DNA of 15,458 bases from Anaerolineae bacterium (GCA_025062175.1 JANXAX010000026.1:1-15458), one strand, 5' to 3'. Counted from the first letter of the stretch, positions 1-7,113 are shown. Program-made: numbers and translations. The notes: generated by a model not told the origin, from the sequence alone.

Positions 1-3
1 CGT

Positions 4-789
4 TTATTTGACTGCCATCAGGACGCAGTCGTCAAAGCGTCGCCAGATGACATCGACCTGGTGGAATCCGGCGTCGCGCAGCGCCGCTATATGTACATCG
101 ATGATCGGGGCGTCAAATCCCCTGGGCCGTCCGGAGAAGCGCCGCTCGCGTTCACTCAACAAAGGTGTTATGCCAGGTATATGGGCCACGGCAGCCCACC
201 ACGCATCCCAGTCCTCGACCCGCTGCTCTGTAAAGGCGCTCTTCTTGTCGTGCTCCTTGATCGCAGCGGCGACCTGTCGAAAAGCTCCTAAGTGAGGAGC
301 GAAACTGATGTTGTCGCCATTGAGGAACACCCCACCAGGCCGCACCAGCTGGCCGATCTGTCGGTAGATGAGTACTAGCTTCTCAACCGTGAACCAATGC
401 AGGGCGGTAGTGCTGAGCACGGTATCCACCTGTTCGCCTGCCAGCGCGGCGGCCAATGCTGTGCCGTCTTCCACATCCACTTCCACCCAACGCAGTCGTC
501 CTCCGGCATCGCCGAGAACCGCCTGTCCCATAGTCAGTAACAGCGGATCGAAGTCCACCGCAATGCAGCGTGCCTGTGGGAAACGGTTCAACAGACGCTG
601 GCTGAGCGAGCCCGGTCCGCAACATAGATCCACCGCGACAAAATCGGGGGGCAGGAGCTCTGCCAGCACATCGAGCATTGCAGTGAAGCGTTGCTCCCGG
701 TAAGGCAAATAGCCGGTTTGCATTGCATCCCAACGACGCAGCCAGTCCGCCCAGTCGATCACGGGCGCTGTAGCAGAGTTTTTGTTCAT
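4..789 (-). CDS. Class I SAM-dependent methyltransferase, last visible gene of the cobalamin-riboswitch operon
   Basis: The 261-residue product has a Rossmann-type methyltransferase fold. Motif I, VDLCCGPG, lies at about residues 53-60. An acidic strand end (AVDFD, about 77-81) should hold the SAM ribose, and LVRPGGVFL (about 148-156) is the usual post-motif III loop. There is no signal peptide or membrane segment, so it should be cytoplasmic. The substrate cannot be told from sequence; it is a Methyltransf_11/25-like enzyme, not one of the precorrin methyltransferases. I chose the ATG at 789 because a purine-rich Shine-Dalgarno (AGGAAGG) sits 8 nt upstream; the longer frame begins with TTG at 810. 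It follows the permease gene after 40 bp on the same strand, so it is probably co-transcribed with the B12-controlled importer. The TAA stop is at 4-6, so the gene is complete, but whatever follows lies outside the window. Confidence 0.85.
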   Translation of the reverse strand: MNKNSATAPVIDWADWLRRWDAMQTGYLPYREQRFTAMLDVLAELLPPDFVAVDLCCGPGSLSQRLLNRFPQARCIAVDFDPLLLTMGQAVLGDAGGRLRWVEVDVEDGTALAAALAGEQVDTVLSTTALHWFTVEKLVLIYRQIGQLVRPGGVFLNGDNISFAPHLGAFRQVAAAIKEHDKKSAFTEQRVEDWDAWWAAVAHIPGITPLLSERERRFSGRPRGFDAPIIDVHIAALRDAGFHQVDVIWRRFDDCVLMAVK

Positions 790-829
790 CGGCAGTGCCT
801 TCCTCACCAATGTTTAATGATTGAATGTC

Positions 830-1663
830 TCAGTGATTGGTCGGTCGCAGTCGACTCTCCAATTCAACACTGAGCGCGTTACAGCCGAAGACCAACACAA
901 AGATCGCCAAACCAGGCGGCAGTACCAGATGCGGGGCATAGTCCAGAAAAGGGCGTGACTCGACCAACATTGTGCCCCATTCCGGGGTCGGTGGTTGGAT
1001 GCCCAACCCGAGAAAGCTCAGCCCGGCAATGCTCAGCACTGTAACACCAGCATCCAGGCTGACCTGGACACTGACCGGTCCCAGCAAGTTGGGGATAAGA
1101 TGTCGGAGGATGATATGGCGGGCTGTCCCACCCATCGCATAGGCAGCCAGGACGAACTCACTCGTCCGGACGGTCAGCACCAGACTGCGGACCAGACGGG
1201 CATATCGCACCCACCCCGAAAGGGACAATGCCAGGACCAGGACCGAGATGCTGGGTCCGAACACTCCGATCAAGGCCAGAGTCAGAATAATGGTGGGAAT
1301 TCCATAGATAAACTCGGTCAAACGCATGCCTAATTCGTCCACCAACCCGCCCCAGTATCCTGAGGCGGTGCCGACGGCCACGCCGACCGCCGCAGAAATA
1401 GTTAAGATCAAAATCGTCAGCGTGATGGAAATTTGCCCTCCCCATAGCAAGCGACTCAAAACGTCACGCCCCAGCGGGTCGGTGCCGAGCCAGTGTTCGA
1501 CGCTGGGAGGTTGCAAGCCTATGGATAGGTTCACCATGGTCGGGTCATAGGGCGCCAACCAAGGTGCCGCCAGACAGAGAAGGGTCAGCAGCGCGGCCAT
1601 CCCAATTCCGATCAAGAACAAGGGGTGTCGTCTCCACCAGCGCGGTTTTCGGTTCCAGCGCAT
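830..1663 (-). CDS. ABC transporter permease, DppC/NikC type
   Basis: This 277-residue inner-membrane permease belongs to the peptide/nickel importer family (binding-protein-dependent transport, BPD_transp_1). One N-terminal membrane helix at about residues 14-35 precedes the family signature GTDPLGRDVLSRLLWG (about 60-75). Several further helices follow. The EAA-type cytoplasmic loop that contacts the ATPase is at about 170-190, where the family's A-x-x-x-G pattern is seen in AAYAMGGTARHIILRHLIPN. SFLGLGIQPPTPEWG near residue 217 is the conserved C-subunit ending. The ATG at 1663 lies only 10 bp after the stop of the preceding permease gene, which indicates a heterodimeric permease made from one mRNA. 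The substrate is inferred from context (cobalt or nickel), not from the permease itself. Confidence 0.93.
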   Translation of the reverse strand: MRWNRKPRWWRRHPLFLIGIGMAALLTLLCLAAPWLAPYDPTMVNLSIGLQPPSVEHWLGTDPLGRDVLSRLLWGGQISITLTILILTISAAVGVAVGTASGYWGGLVDELGMRLTEFIYGIPTIILTLALIGVFGPSISVLVLALSLSGWVRYARLVRSLVLTVRTSEFVLAAYAMGGTARHIILRHLIPNLLGPVSVQVSLDAGVTVLSIAGLSFLGLGIQPPTPEWGTMLVESRPFLDYAPHLVLPPGLAIFVLVFGCNALSVELESRLRPTNH

Positions 1664-1673
1664 CGCCTGAGCT

Positions 1674-2600
1674 CTAGCGTAAACGCGGGTCCAACACAGT
1701 GCAAATCAGGTCAGCGAGCAGATTAGAGGCGATGAAAATAGCGCCATACACCAACACCATCACCTGGATGACCGGCAGGTCGCGGTGGTTGACCGCGGTG
1801 ATGTAATACGTGCCCAAGCCAGGCCAGGAGAACACCGTCTCGACAATGATCGTGCTACTGACCAAGGACCCGTACTGATAGGCGACGATTGTAACAAACG
1901 GCGCCGCAGCGGGTGGAAACGCATGGTGCAACACTTGGGCAGCGCGCGATAAACCTTTGGCTTGCGCCGTGCGGATGTAATCCTGGGACAACGTGTCCAG
2001 GAGGATGGAACGGATCAGCTGACTGAGCCGTGCTGCGTAACCGACCGCCAGCGTGGCCGTGGGCAACACGAAGCTCGACGCGCTCTTAGCACCAAAGCTG
2101 GGCAACCACCTGAGATAGACGGCAAACACCATGATCAGGACAAAGGCCAGCCAAAAATCGGGAATCGAAACGCCCAATAAACTGAGCAAGCGTGTGGCCG
2201 AGTCGATCAGCGAATTGGGCCGCAGAGCGGACCAGACCCCGCCGATCGTCCCGAGCACCAGGCTCAATCCCATCGCTGTGCTGGCGAGCATCAAGGAGGA
2301 GCTGATTCGTTCCCGCAGCTCGCCCAGGATCAGTCTTCCTGTGCGGATGGAATAGCCCAAATCCCCCCGGAGTATATCTCCCAGCCAGCGCAGGTATTGC
2401 TCGTAGATGGGACGATCGAGCCCATACTCGATCCGGATGAAGTGAATGTCCTCAGCCTTGGCCGGCCGGCCCAGGCGCTGCGAGGCGATGACTTGGGCCG
2501 GATCAGCCGGTGCACCATAAATCAGCAAATACGTCACACCGCTGAGGACAAGCAAGATCAATCCAGCGCTGAGCAACCGCTTTAGGATGTAGGGCAACAT
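1674..2600 (-). CDS. ABC transporter permease, DppB/NikB type
   Basis: The 308-residue product is the B-type permease half of the peptide/nickel importer family. It opens with the family-typical MLPYILKRLL and a first membrane helix at about residues 8-31. A long periplasmic loop follows (PADPAQVIASQRLG, then IRIEYGLDRPIYEQYLRWL). The later helices flank the EAA loop, seen as DTLSQDYIRTAQAKGLS, and the protein ends DPRLR as the family does. The frame is open further upstream to a TTG at 2663. I prefer the ATG at 2600 because it matches the family N-terminus and because the extra codons would translate a perfect inverted repeat. No clear Shine-Dalgarno precedes this ATG, so translation may depend on the hairpin just upstream or on coupling. 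It pairs with the C-type permease 10 bp downstream. Confidence 0.92.
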   Translation of the reverse strand: MLPYILKRLLSAGLILLVLSGVTYLLIYGAPADPAQVIASQRLGRPAKAEDIHFIRIEYGLDRPIYEQYLRWLGDILRGDLGYSIRTGRLILGELRERISSSLMLASTAMGLSLVLGTIGGVWSALRPNSLIDSATRLLSLLGVSIPDFWLAFVLIMVFAVYLRWLPSFGAKSASSFVLPTATLAVGYAARLSQLIRSILLDTLSQDYIRTAQAKGLSRAAQVLHHAFPPAAAPFVTIVAYQYGSLVSSTIIVETVFSWPGLGTYYITAVNHRDLPVIQVMVLVYGAIFIASNLLADLICTVLDPRLR

Positions 2601-2616
2601 AGATAGACAGCCAGGG

Positions 2617-2657
2617 TCAGACCCCGGAGCGATGAGGGAGAGGGCTCCGGGGTCTGA
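2617..2657. repeat. Perfect 14-bp inverted repeat (REP-like hairpin) between binding-protein and permease genes
   Basis: The arms TCAGACCCCGGAGC (2617-2630) and GCTCCGGGGTCTGA (2644-2657) are exact reverse complements around a 13-nt loop. The left arm also overlaps a shorter palindrome, GGGTCAGACCC (2614-2624). It nearly fills the 66-bp gap between the binding-protein stop and the permease start. No T-run follows the stem on either strand, so it is not a standard intrinsic terminator. A hairpin here resembles the REP elements of malE-malF type operons, which protect the mRNA of the abundant binding protein and lower permease expression. That role is inferred. The sequence also resembles short dispersed repeats seen in many genomes. 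Confidence 0.8.
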
Positions 2658-2666
2658 GGACAAAGG

Positions 2667-4259
2667 TTAATCCGTTATGGTCACCTTTTGAACCGCATAG
2701 GCGAGATCATACTCCGTACCACCCATCCGAAAACCTTGCACTTGGCTGCGCACTGCGAACACCCGCTCCGGATAGACAAGCGGGATCACGGCTGCTACCT
2801 CGTCAAGGTACTGCCAGATCTGATTATAGAGGCTCTGCCGTTCGTTTTCATCGACGGCGGCCAACACCGACTCGATCAGCTGATCCAGCGTCGCATCCGC
2901 ATAGGCAATCCCATGGCCTCCGGGCGTCACCCGAGTCGTGAAAGTGCCGCTGAGCAGGCTGTGGGGATCGTAGGGCGGTCCCCATGAAAAGTCCATTATC
3001 AGGTCAAATTCTCCAGTATAATGAGCATTCAGCCAGCCGCTGTAATCCATTGCGCGGACTTCTAGCTCGACCCCAATGGCCTTGAATTGTGCCTGCATCG
3101 CCTGGGCGATGGTGACCGTCTGAGGACGCTGGGACTGGTCGACCACCAATGTCATCTTCAGCGGAGCACCCTCTTTTTCTAAAATGCCTTGGGGATTGGG
3201 TTTCCATCCTGCTTCGGCCAAAAGCGCTGCCGCACGCTGCGGATCATAGTTGTAGATATCGCTGCCCGTGTAAGTCACATAGGGGATGATGCTGGGGAAC
3301 AATCCTCGGGCCGGCTGGGCTTTGCCGCCGAACAGTGTCTGGCTGATCCCTGCGCGGTCGATCGCCATGTTCAGGGCACGCCGCACCCGCACATCGTCGA
3401 AGGGTGGCCGACCGTACTGGGTTGACACATAGAAGGTCATCACCGGGTCGCCGGTCAAAACCCGCACCTGCGGATTGCGTTCCAGGATGGGCAAGCTCTC
3501 TAACGAGACGGCTCCCAAATACTCACCCCCAATCACATCTACCTCACCGCTCAGCAGGGCGGCCATGCGCGTTTGGGCATCCAGAATCACTTCCAGGATG
3601 ACCCGATCTAGCAGCGGCTTCTCGCCCCAGTAGTCTTCGTGGCGCACCAAGACGACACGCTGCTTGTCGAGCGATTCGACCTTCCACGGGCCGGTGCCCA
3701 CTGGGGACACAAACTCGCCGGCCTCGTTGACGGCCCTAGGGCTCAGGAAGCGAACGGGACGGATCAAGGTGAGGTCTTGAATGGATGGATAATAAGGTTG
3801 GTCGATCCGTAACACGAAAGTGTACTGATCCGGGGTGTCGATGCCCACGATGCGCTTGGTGGATGGCAGCCAGCCATGCCGCTCCACACCAACCCATCGT
3901 TCAAAGTTCCATTTTGCAACTTCGGCATCGAACGGGGTGCCATCTTGGAAGACCACACCCCGACGCAGACGGAAGGTCCAGGTCAGCCCATCCGGCGAAA
4001 TTTCCCATGCTTCTGCCAGTGCCGGCTGAATCGTGCCGTCCGGACCGTAGCGCACCAGCGGTTCATAGATCAGGTCGAGCAGCACCATGTTGCTGCTGTA
4101 GTCATGGGGATTGCCGGGTCCCAGTTCATCGCCCACGGCCAATACTAGCTTTTGTTCTGGCCCAGCTGCTATGATGGGCTGTGGAATGTTAAGCACGAGC
4201 GTTACTGTCAAGAGCATCAAGATTGCCGAAATCGCCAGACGCAGTTTCATAGGGATCAT
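2667..4259 (-). CDS. NikA-like metal (cobalt/nickel) ABC transporter substrate-binding protein
   Basis: This 530-residue secreted solute-binding protein (SBP_bac_5 family) delivers ligand to the two downstream permeases. A signal peptide covers about residues 1-32 (MKLRLAIS, a hydrophobic core, then an AxA-like end), with no lipobox cysteine. From memory of E. coli NikA, similarity is strong and collinear: GPGNPHDY, YEPLVRY, DGLTWTFRLR, PYYPSIQDLTLIRPVRF, PVGTGPW and WGPPYDPH (about 426-433). Trp-426 and Tyr-430 match the Trp and Tyr of NikA's ligand pocket. His-449 lies near the position of the NikA metal-binding His, offset by a few residues. Start choice: the ATG at 4259, preceded by a GAGAGGAGG Shine-Dalgarno, opens directly into the signal peptide; an ATG at 4250 is a close alternative. 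The frame stays open upstream to a GTG at 4487, but that stretch is leader RNA. Cobalamin-riboswitch control favours cobalt over nickel. Confidence 0.9.
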   Translation of the reverse strand: MIPMKLRLAISAILMLLTVTLVLNIPQPIIAAGPEQKLVLAVGDELGPGNPHDYSSNMVLLDLIYEPLVRYGPDGTIQPALAEAWEISPDGLTWTFRLRRGVVFQDGTPFDAEVAKWNFERWVGVERHGWLPSTKRIVGIDTPDQYTFVLRIDQPYYPSIQDLTLIRPVRFLSPRAVNEAGEFVSPVGTGPWKVESLDKQRVVLVRHEDYWGEKPLLDRVILEVILDAQTRMAALLSGEVDVIGGEYLGAVSLESLPILERNPQVRVLTGDPVMTFYVSTQYGRPPFDDVRVRRALNMAIDRAGISQTLFGGKAQPARGLFPSIIPYVTYTGSDIYNYDPQRAAALLAEAGWKPNPQGILEKEGAPLKMTLVVDQSQRPQTVTIAQAMQAQFKAIGVELEVRAMDYSGWLNAHYTGEFDLIMDFSWGPPYDPHSLLSGTFTTRVTPGGHGIAYADATLDQLIESVLAAVDENERQSLYNQIWQYLDEVAAVIPLVYPERVFAVRSQVQGFRMGGTEYDLAYAVQKVTITD

Positions 4260-4412
4260 ATCCTCCTCTCCGGTGTTTGTAATAGGTGATCTGAGATATC
4301 GTGTCACGCTACAGAAACATGGACATTCCTTGATGAGTGCGTGCATTACTTCCCTCAGCAGAGTAGAGATGCGAACTCTACAAACGAGAAATGGAAACCA
4401 ACTTTTAGGAAC

Positions 4413-4439
4413 AAAAAAACCCACCAAGAAGGCGGGCTT
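4413..4439 (-). terminator. Intrinsic terminator of the cobalamin riboswitch expression platform
   Basis: Read on the minus strand, CCCGCC (4436-4431), loop TTCTT and GGTGGG (4425-4420) form a 6-bp stem with one G-U pair. Seven T residues (4419-4413) follow. An A-rich flank before the stem can pair with the start of the T-run. It lies between the cobalamin aptamer and the binding-protein start codon, where a B12-induced transcription terminator is expected. Confidence 0.85.
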
Positions 4440-4498
4440 GCTCAGCTGCTTACAAGCACTCGGCCTCCTTTCCGCGAAGGAAGTCACGAGATAAGACC

Positions 4499-4636
4499 AA
4501 GGCGGGGTATCGGGCTCTGCTGATCTACCTTACAATGAGATCGCATTACCGTTGCGGGACAGCGCCGGACTAACCCCTAAGGCGTCACCGGTCTTCCCCC
4601 CTTACGTGCCACGCATCCGGGCGGCTGGCACACCTT
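4499..4636 (-). promoter_or_regulatory. Cobalamin riboswitch (aptamer domain)
   Basis: On the minus strand the leader contains the hallmarks of the B12 element in order: GGGAAGACCGGTG, then GGCGCTGTCCCGCAACGGTAA, then a B12-box-like segment AGCCCGATACCCCGCC (4516-4501). The ends close as a P1 helix, AAGGTG (4636-4631) with CGCCTT (4504-4499). The aptamer senses adenosylcobalamin or a related cobalamin. Placed upstream of a NikA-type importer with a terminator between them, it should switch cobalt or corrinoid-related uptake off when B12 is plentiful. The B12 box is slightly off consensus (a missing G and an extra C), but GATACC and GCC are kept. Confidence 0.93.
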
Positions 4637-4661
4637 AGTCCACTATTATTTTGTCACTCTG

Positions 4662-4691
4662 ATTATAGCGAAAAACGAGGAGCGCTGTCAA
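4662..4691 (-). promoter_or_regulatory. Consensus sigma-70-type promoter of the riboswitch operon
   Basis: On the minus strand a perfect TTGACA (4691-4686) is followed after 18 bp by a perfect TATAAT (4667-4662). The predicted start is near 4655, about 20 nt before the 5' end of the cobalamin aptamer, which is good positional agreement. This is the strongest promoter match in the window. Confidence 0.85.
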
Positions 4692-4809
4692 TAGAACACA
4701 TAACACGGGCGGGTAGTGCATCTTACCTGGTACCGATTCTCCAGCACTGACTGACTTGCCAGGCATCAAAAAGTTGATTGGCCGGATCGAATAGGGCAGC
4801 AGGATACCT

Positions 4810-6519
4810 CTAGAGCGCTCCTTTGACCCACGTGACGACATCTGGGATAGCCACCTTTACCACCTCACCACTGCATCTCCGCTTCACCTCAACCATGCCC
4901 TCTGCGACGTCGCGTTCTCCTATCACGACGCGCAGCGGCAACCCGATCAGGTCGGCGTCGTAAAATTTCACCCCTGCTCTTTCATCTCGGTCGTCGTACA
5001 GCACACGCACCCCTGCATTATGCAGCTCGGTGTACAATGTGTCTGCCACTTCACTCACTGGAGAACTGGGCCGGCCCAGCGTCATCAGATAGACATCGTA
5101 AGGGGCAAGAAAAGTGGGCCATATCAGGCCCATCGCGTCGTGATGGGTCTCGCCAGTTGCGGCGATGAAACGGTCCATATAGAAACGATGACGACCCAAC
5201 ATAACCGGCTGTGGGATACCGGATGGATCAAGATAGATCACATGGTGTGCCTGCATAATCTCGGGCCTCAAACCGCCGACGATCCCCAACTCGATCCCGT
5301 GCTCCAGCTGCAACGGAGTTGCACAGGAAGGACAGAGGTCACCCGCCTGTGCCATAGCGATGTCCGCAGTATACGTCGCTTGATAGTCGCGGCCATAGTT
5401 GACATTTAACAGGTGATAGCCCGCGCGGTTGGCACCCGCGACCAGGTTGGACGAATGCACGACTAGTTGATCCACCACCACCTCGGCTGCGGAAATGCCG
5501 ACCGGCGACCCATACCCTGGCTCTGCACCGAGTGTCCTGATCTCCTCTTCTGTGGCTGGCCGCAAGCCGGACATACCAAGCAGCCGCTTCAGCTTGATCA
5601 CACTGAGCTCGGTATCGCCACGCACCACCGCGATGACATGCCGCTTGACAGCACCACCCTCCTCAGCCACGAGAAACAGCGACTTCGCCGTACGGGAAGG
5701 TGGGATCCGCAGCCAACTGCACAATGCGGCGATGGTTTTGCAATCCGGCGTAGCTACCTCCCGCAAGGGTTGGGCCGCCTCAGCGGGCGGAACAGGTTTC
5801 CGAACCGGCGCAATCGCCTGATCACACGCCCACCTGCATGCATCACAGATGAGAAATGAATGGTCACCATCTCGCCACGGCCAGATCAATCGGGACGCTT
5901 CATCATCCAGGTCTGCTATGACGCGATGGACCGGCATATCGGCACGTTCAGCCAGGTCAGCCCAACTGGTCAGGATGCTCTGGCACAATGTGTTCCTGTC
6001 CGCTTCATCTGAATGGAAACTGTAGGCATCCAACACCATGGACTCGCGACCAGCAAGCAACCCCAATGCGGTTCGCATTGCCGGCTCGGGCGCTTGCCAG
6101 AACAAATACAACAGCACGGGTAGCTGGCGATAGGATTGGATGATATTTCGAGCGAGAGCGAGCATCAGCTGCTCATGGCTGGATGGGAGTGTCCAGGTGC
6201 GATATCCCTCTCCACCACAGGACACCGCATGCTGCAATGGAGCAGCCCAATCAGGGAATGTCACCTCGGCCTGTCCTTCTATCACTTCGAGCGGCTGCAA
6301 CGCCGGTAACCCGATCTCCTGGCCGCCCCATTCTTCCATAAGGTGTGCTAAGACGCGTTGTAGCTGTCGGCGTACCTGGACTCCCAGCGGCAGAAAGACA
6401 TACGCGCCTCCCGAAACGGAACGCACAAAGCCGCCGCGTTGCAGATACTGATAGCCCGGCAGCATGATGTCGGTTGAGGCCTGACGCATGGTCTGAAAGA
6501 GCATTTGGCTGAGCCGCAT
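4810..6519 (-). CDS. Prolyl-tRNA synthetase family protein with degenerate aminoacylation site and intact editing domain
   Basis: The 569-residue product aligns end to end with bacterial-type ProRS, and a homology search will probably label it proS. Motif 1 is recognisable (about 33-80). The INS (YbaK-like) editing domain at about 240-385 keeps the equivalent of E. coli Lys-279 (TAKS), VVRGDTEL, GSPVGIS and AGAN. The C-terminal anticodon domain keeps DDRDERAGVKF and DLIGLP (about 509-527). The catalytic core is ruined. The TxE loop reads SHE (114-116). Motif 2 FRDE-RPR reads PEPA-RTA (about 144-152), losing the ATP-binding Arg. The GGS-SHEF loop is missing near 205-215. The GHIF-LGTKYS segment reads GIVGGLRPEIM, and motif 3 GxGxxR reads RFYMDR, with only the last Arg kept. 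CxxC pairs at 225/228 and 396/399 may bind zinc. I infer a tRNA(Pro) editing factor, not a synthetase. The ATG at 6519 has AGGAG 9 nt upstream. Confidence 0.85.
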   Translation of the reverse strand: MRLSQMLFQTMRQASTDIMLPGYQYLQRGGFVRSVSGGAYVFLPLGVQVRRQLQRVLAHLMEEWGGQEIGLPALQPLEVIEGQAEVTFPDWAAPLQHAVSCGGEGYRTWTLPSSHEQLMLALARNIIQSYRQLPVLLYLFWQAPEPAMRTALGLLAGRESMVLDAYSFHSDEADRNTLCQSILTSWADLAERADMPVHRVIADLDDEASRLIWPWRDGDHSFLICDACRWACDQAIAPVRKPVPPAEAAQPLREVATPDCKTIAALCSWLRIPPSRTAKSLFLVAEEGGAVKRHVIAVVRGDTELSVIKLKRLLGMSGLRPATEEEIRTLGAEPGYGSPVGISAAEVVVDQLVVHSSNLVAGANRAGYHLLNVNYGRDYQATYTADIAMAQAGDLCPSCATPLQLEHGIELGIVGGLRPEIMQAHHVIYLDPSGIPQPVMLGRHRFYMDRFIAATGETHHDAMGLIWPTFLAPYDVYLMTLGRPSSPVSEVADTLYTELHNAGVRVLYDDRDERAGVKFYDADLIGLPLRVVIGERDVAEGMVEVKRRCSGEVVKVAIPDVVTWVKGAL

Positions 6520-6588
6520 GTGAAGTAACTCCTATCTAAGGTCCGGGGGATTCCTCGCTTCCGCCTAAATTGAATGCACTTTTGCCCT

Positions 6589-6617
6589 TTGACAGATGGC
6601 AACGTCGTATCTATAGA
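6589..6617 (+). promoter_or_regulatory. ybaK: Promoter of the YbaK gene, predicted leaderless transcript
   Basis: TTGACA (6589-6594), a 17-bp spacer and TATAGA (6612-6617) make a near-consensus promoter. The A of the ATG at 6624 lies seven nucleotides after the -10 box, so transcription should begin at or next to the start codon. This explains the lack of a Shine-Dalgarno, and it excludes the in-frame ATG at 6570, which lies upstream of the -35 box. Confidence 0.75.
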
Positions 6618-6623
6618 GAATCC

Positions 6624-7109
6624 ATGAGCGCCGCTAAGGATAAGACCAATGCGCTGCGTCTTTTGGGGGTGCATCGCGTTCCGTATCAGCTTTTCACCGT
6701 CCCGCCGGAGATTCACTCCGCGACAGAGGTGGCTCAAGCGCTCGGCCTACCACCCCACGAGGTGTACAAGACGCCCGTAGTGTTGCGCCCCCAAGGTCGG
6801 CCTCTGCTGGTGATGGTCGCCGGTGACCGTGAACTCGACCTCAAGCGCGTCGCCGCTGCGGTGGGCGAGAAAAAGGTGCGCATGGCCACCCAACGCAAAG
6901 CCGAAGCACTGACCGGCCTCCAGGTGGGTGGCATCTCCGCGCTGGCCCTCTTGGACCGCCCCTTCGATGTGTGCATCGATCGTGCGGCACAGGCGCTGTC
7001 GCATATCGTGGTGAGTGCCGGGAAACGTGGCATGAACGTGCGCGTGGCTGTCGACGATCTGGTGCGCCTGACGCGCGCCCGTGTCATCGCGGCGACTGCG
7101 AGCGAATGA
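6624..7109 (+). CDS. ybaK: YbaK/EbsC-type Cys-tRNA(Pro) deacylase
   Basis: The 161-residue product is a full-length YbaK-family protein (E. coli YbaK is 159 residues). Seen motifs are VYKTPVV at about 45-51, holding the catalytic lysine, then DRELDLKRVAAAVGEKKVRMA, the substrate-loop signature GGIS (about 98-101) and SAGKRGM near the end. YbaK hydrolyses Cys-tRNA(Pro) made by mistake by ProRS and works in trans in the cytoplasm. It is the only plus-strand gene here. It is divergent from the ProRS-like gene across a 104-bp gap, which fits a shared role in tRNA(Pro) quality control, and it ends 4 bp before the convergent PBP-like gene. The start is set by the promoter that ends 6 bp upstream; the frame is open back to 6570, but those codons precede the promoter. 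Confidence 0.92.
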   Translation: MSAAKDKTNALRLLGVHRVPYQLFTVPPEIHSATEVAQALGLPPHEVYKTPVVLRPQGRPLLVMVAGDRELDLKRVAAAVGEKKVRMATQRKAEALTGLQVGGISALALLDRPFDVCIDRAAQALSHIVVSAGKRGMNVRVAVDDLVRLTRARVIAATASE

Positions 7110-7113
7110 GAGC

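Larger units (their letters stand above)
4260..4809 (-). other. 550-bp non-coding leader and intergenic region
   Basis: From right to left this holds about 118 bp after the ProRS-like gene with no clear terminator, the promoter, the cobalamin aptamer, the intrinsic terminator, and then about 150 nt of untranslated leader ending in the Shine-Dalgarno of the binding-protein gene. The open frames crossing it (for example minus 4841-4635 and the 5' extension to 4487) contain these RNA signals and have no protein-like features, so I treat the whole stretch as untranslated. Confidence 0.8.

Noticed and set aside
2617..2657. The 14-bp hairpin as a Rho-independent terminator ending the binding-protein transcript
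   Set aside because: No T-run follows on either strand and the permease genes downstream need the same transcript.
4260..4487. N-terminal extension of the binding protein to the GTG at 4487
   Set aside because: The extension would translate the riboswitch terminator and put 76 residues before a normal signal peptide; the ATG at 4259 has a strong Shine-Dalgarno.
4635..4841. 68-residue minus-strand open frame between the ProRS-like gene and the riboswitch
   Set aside because: It overlaps the ProRS-like gene end and runs through a perfect promoter, with no Shine-Dalgarno or protein-like features.
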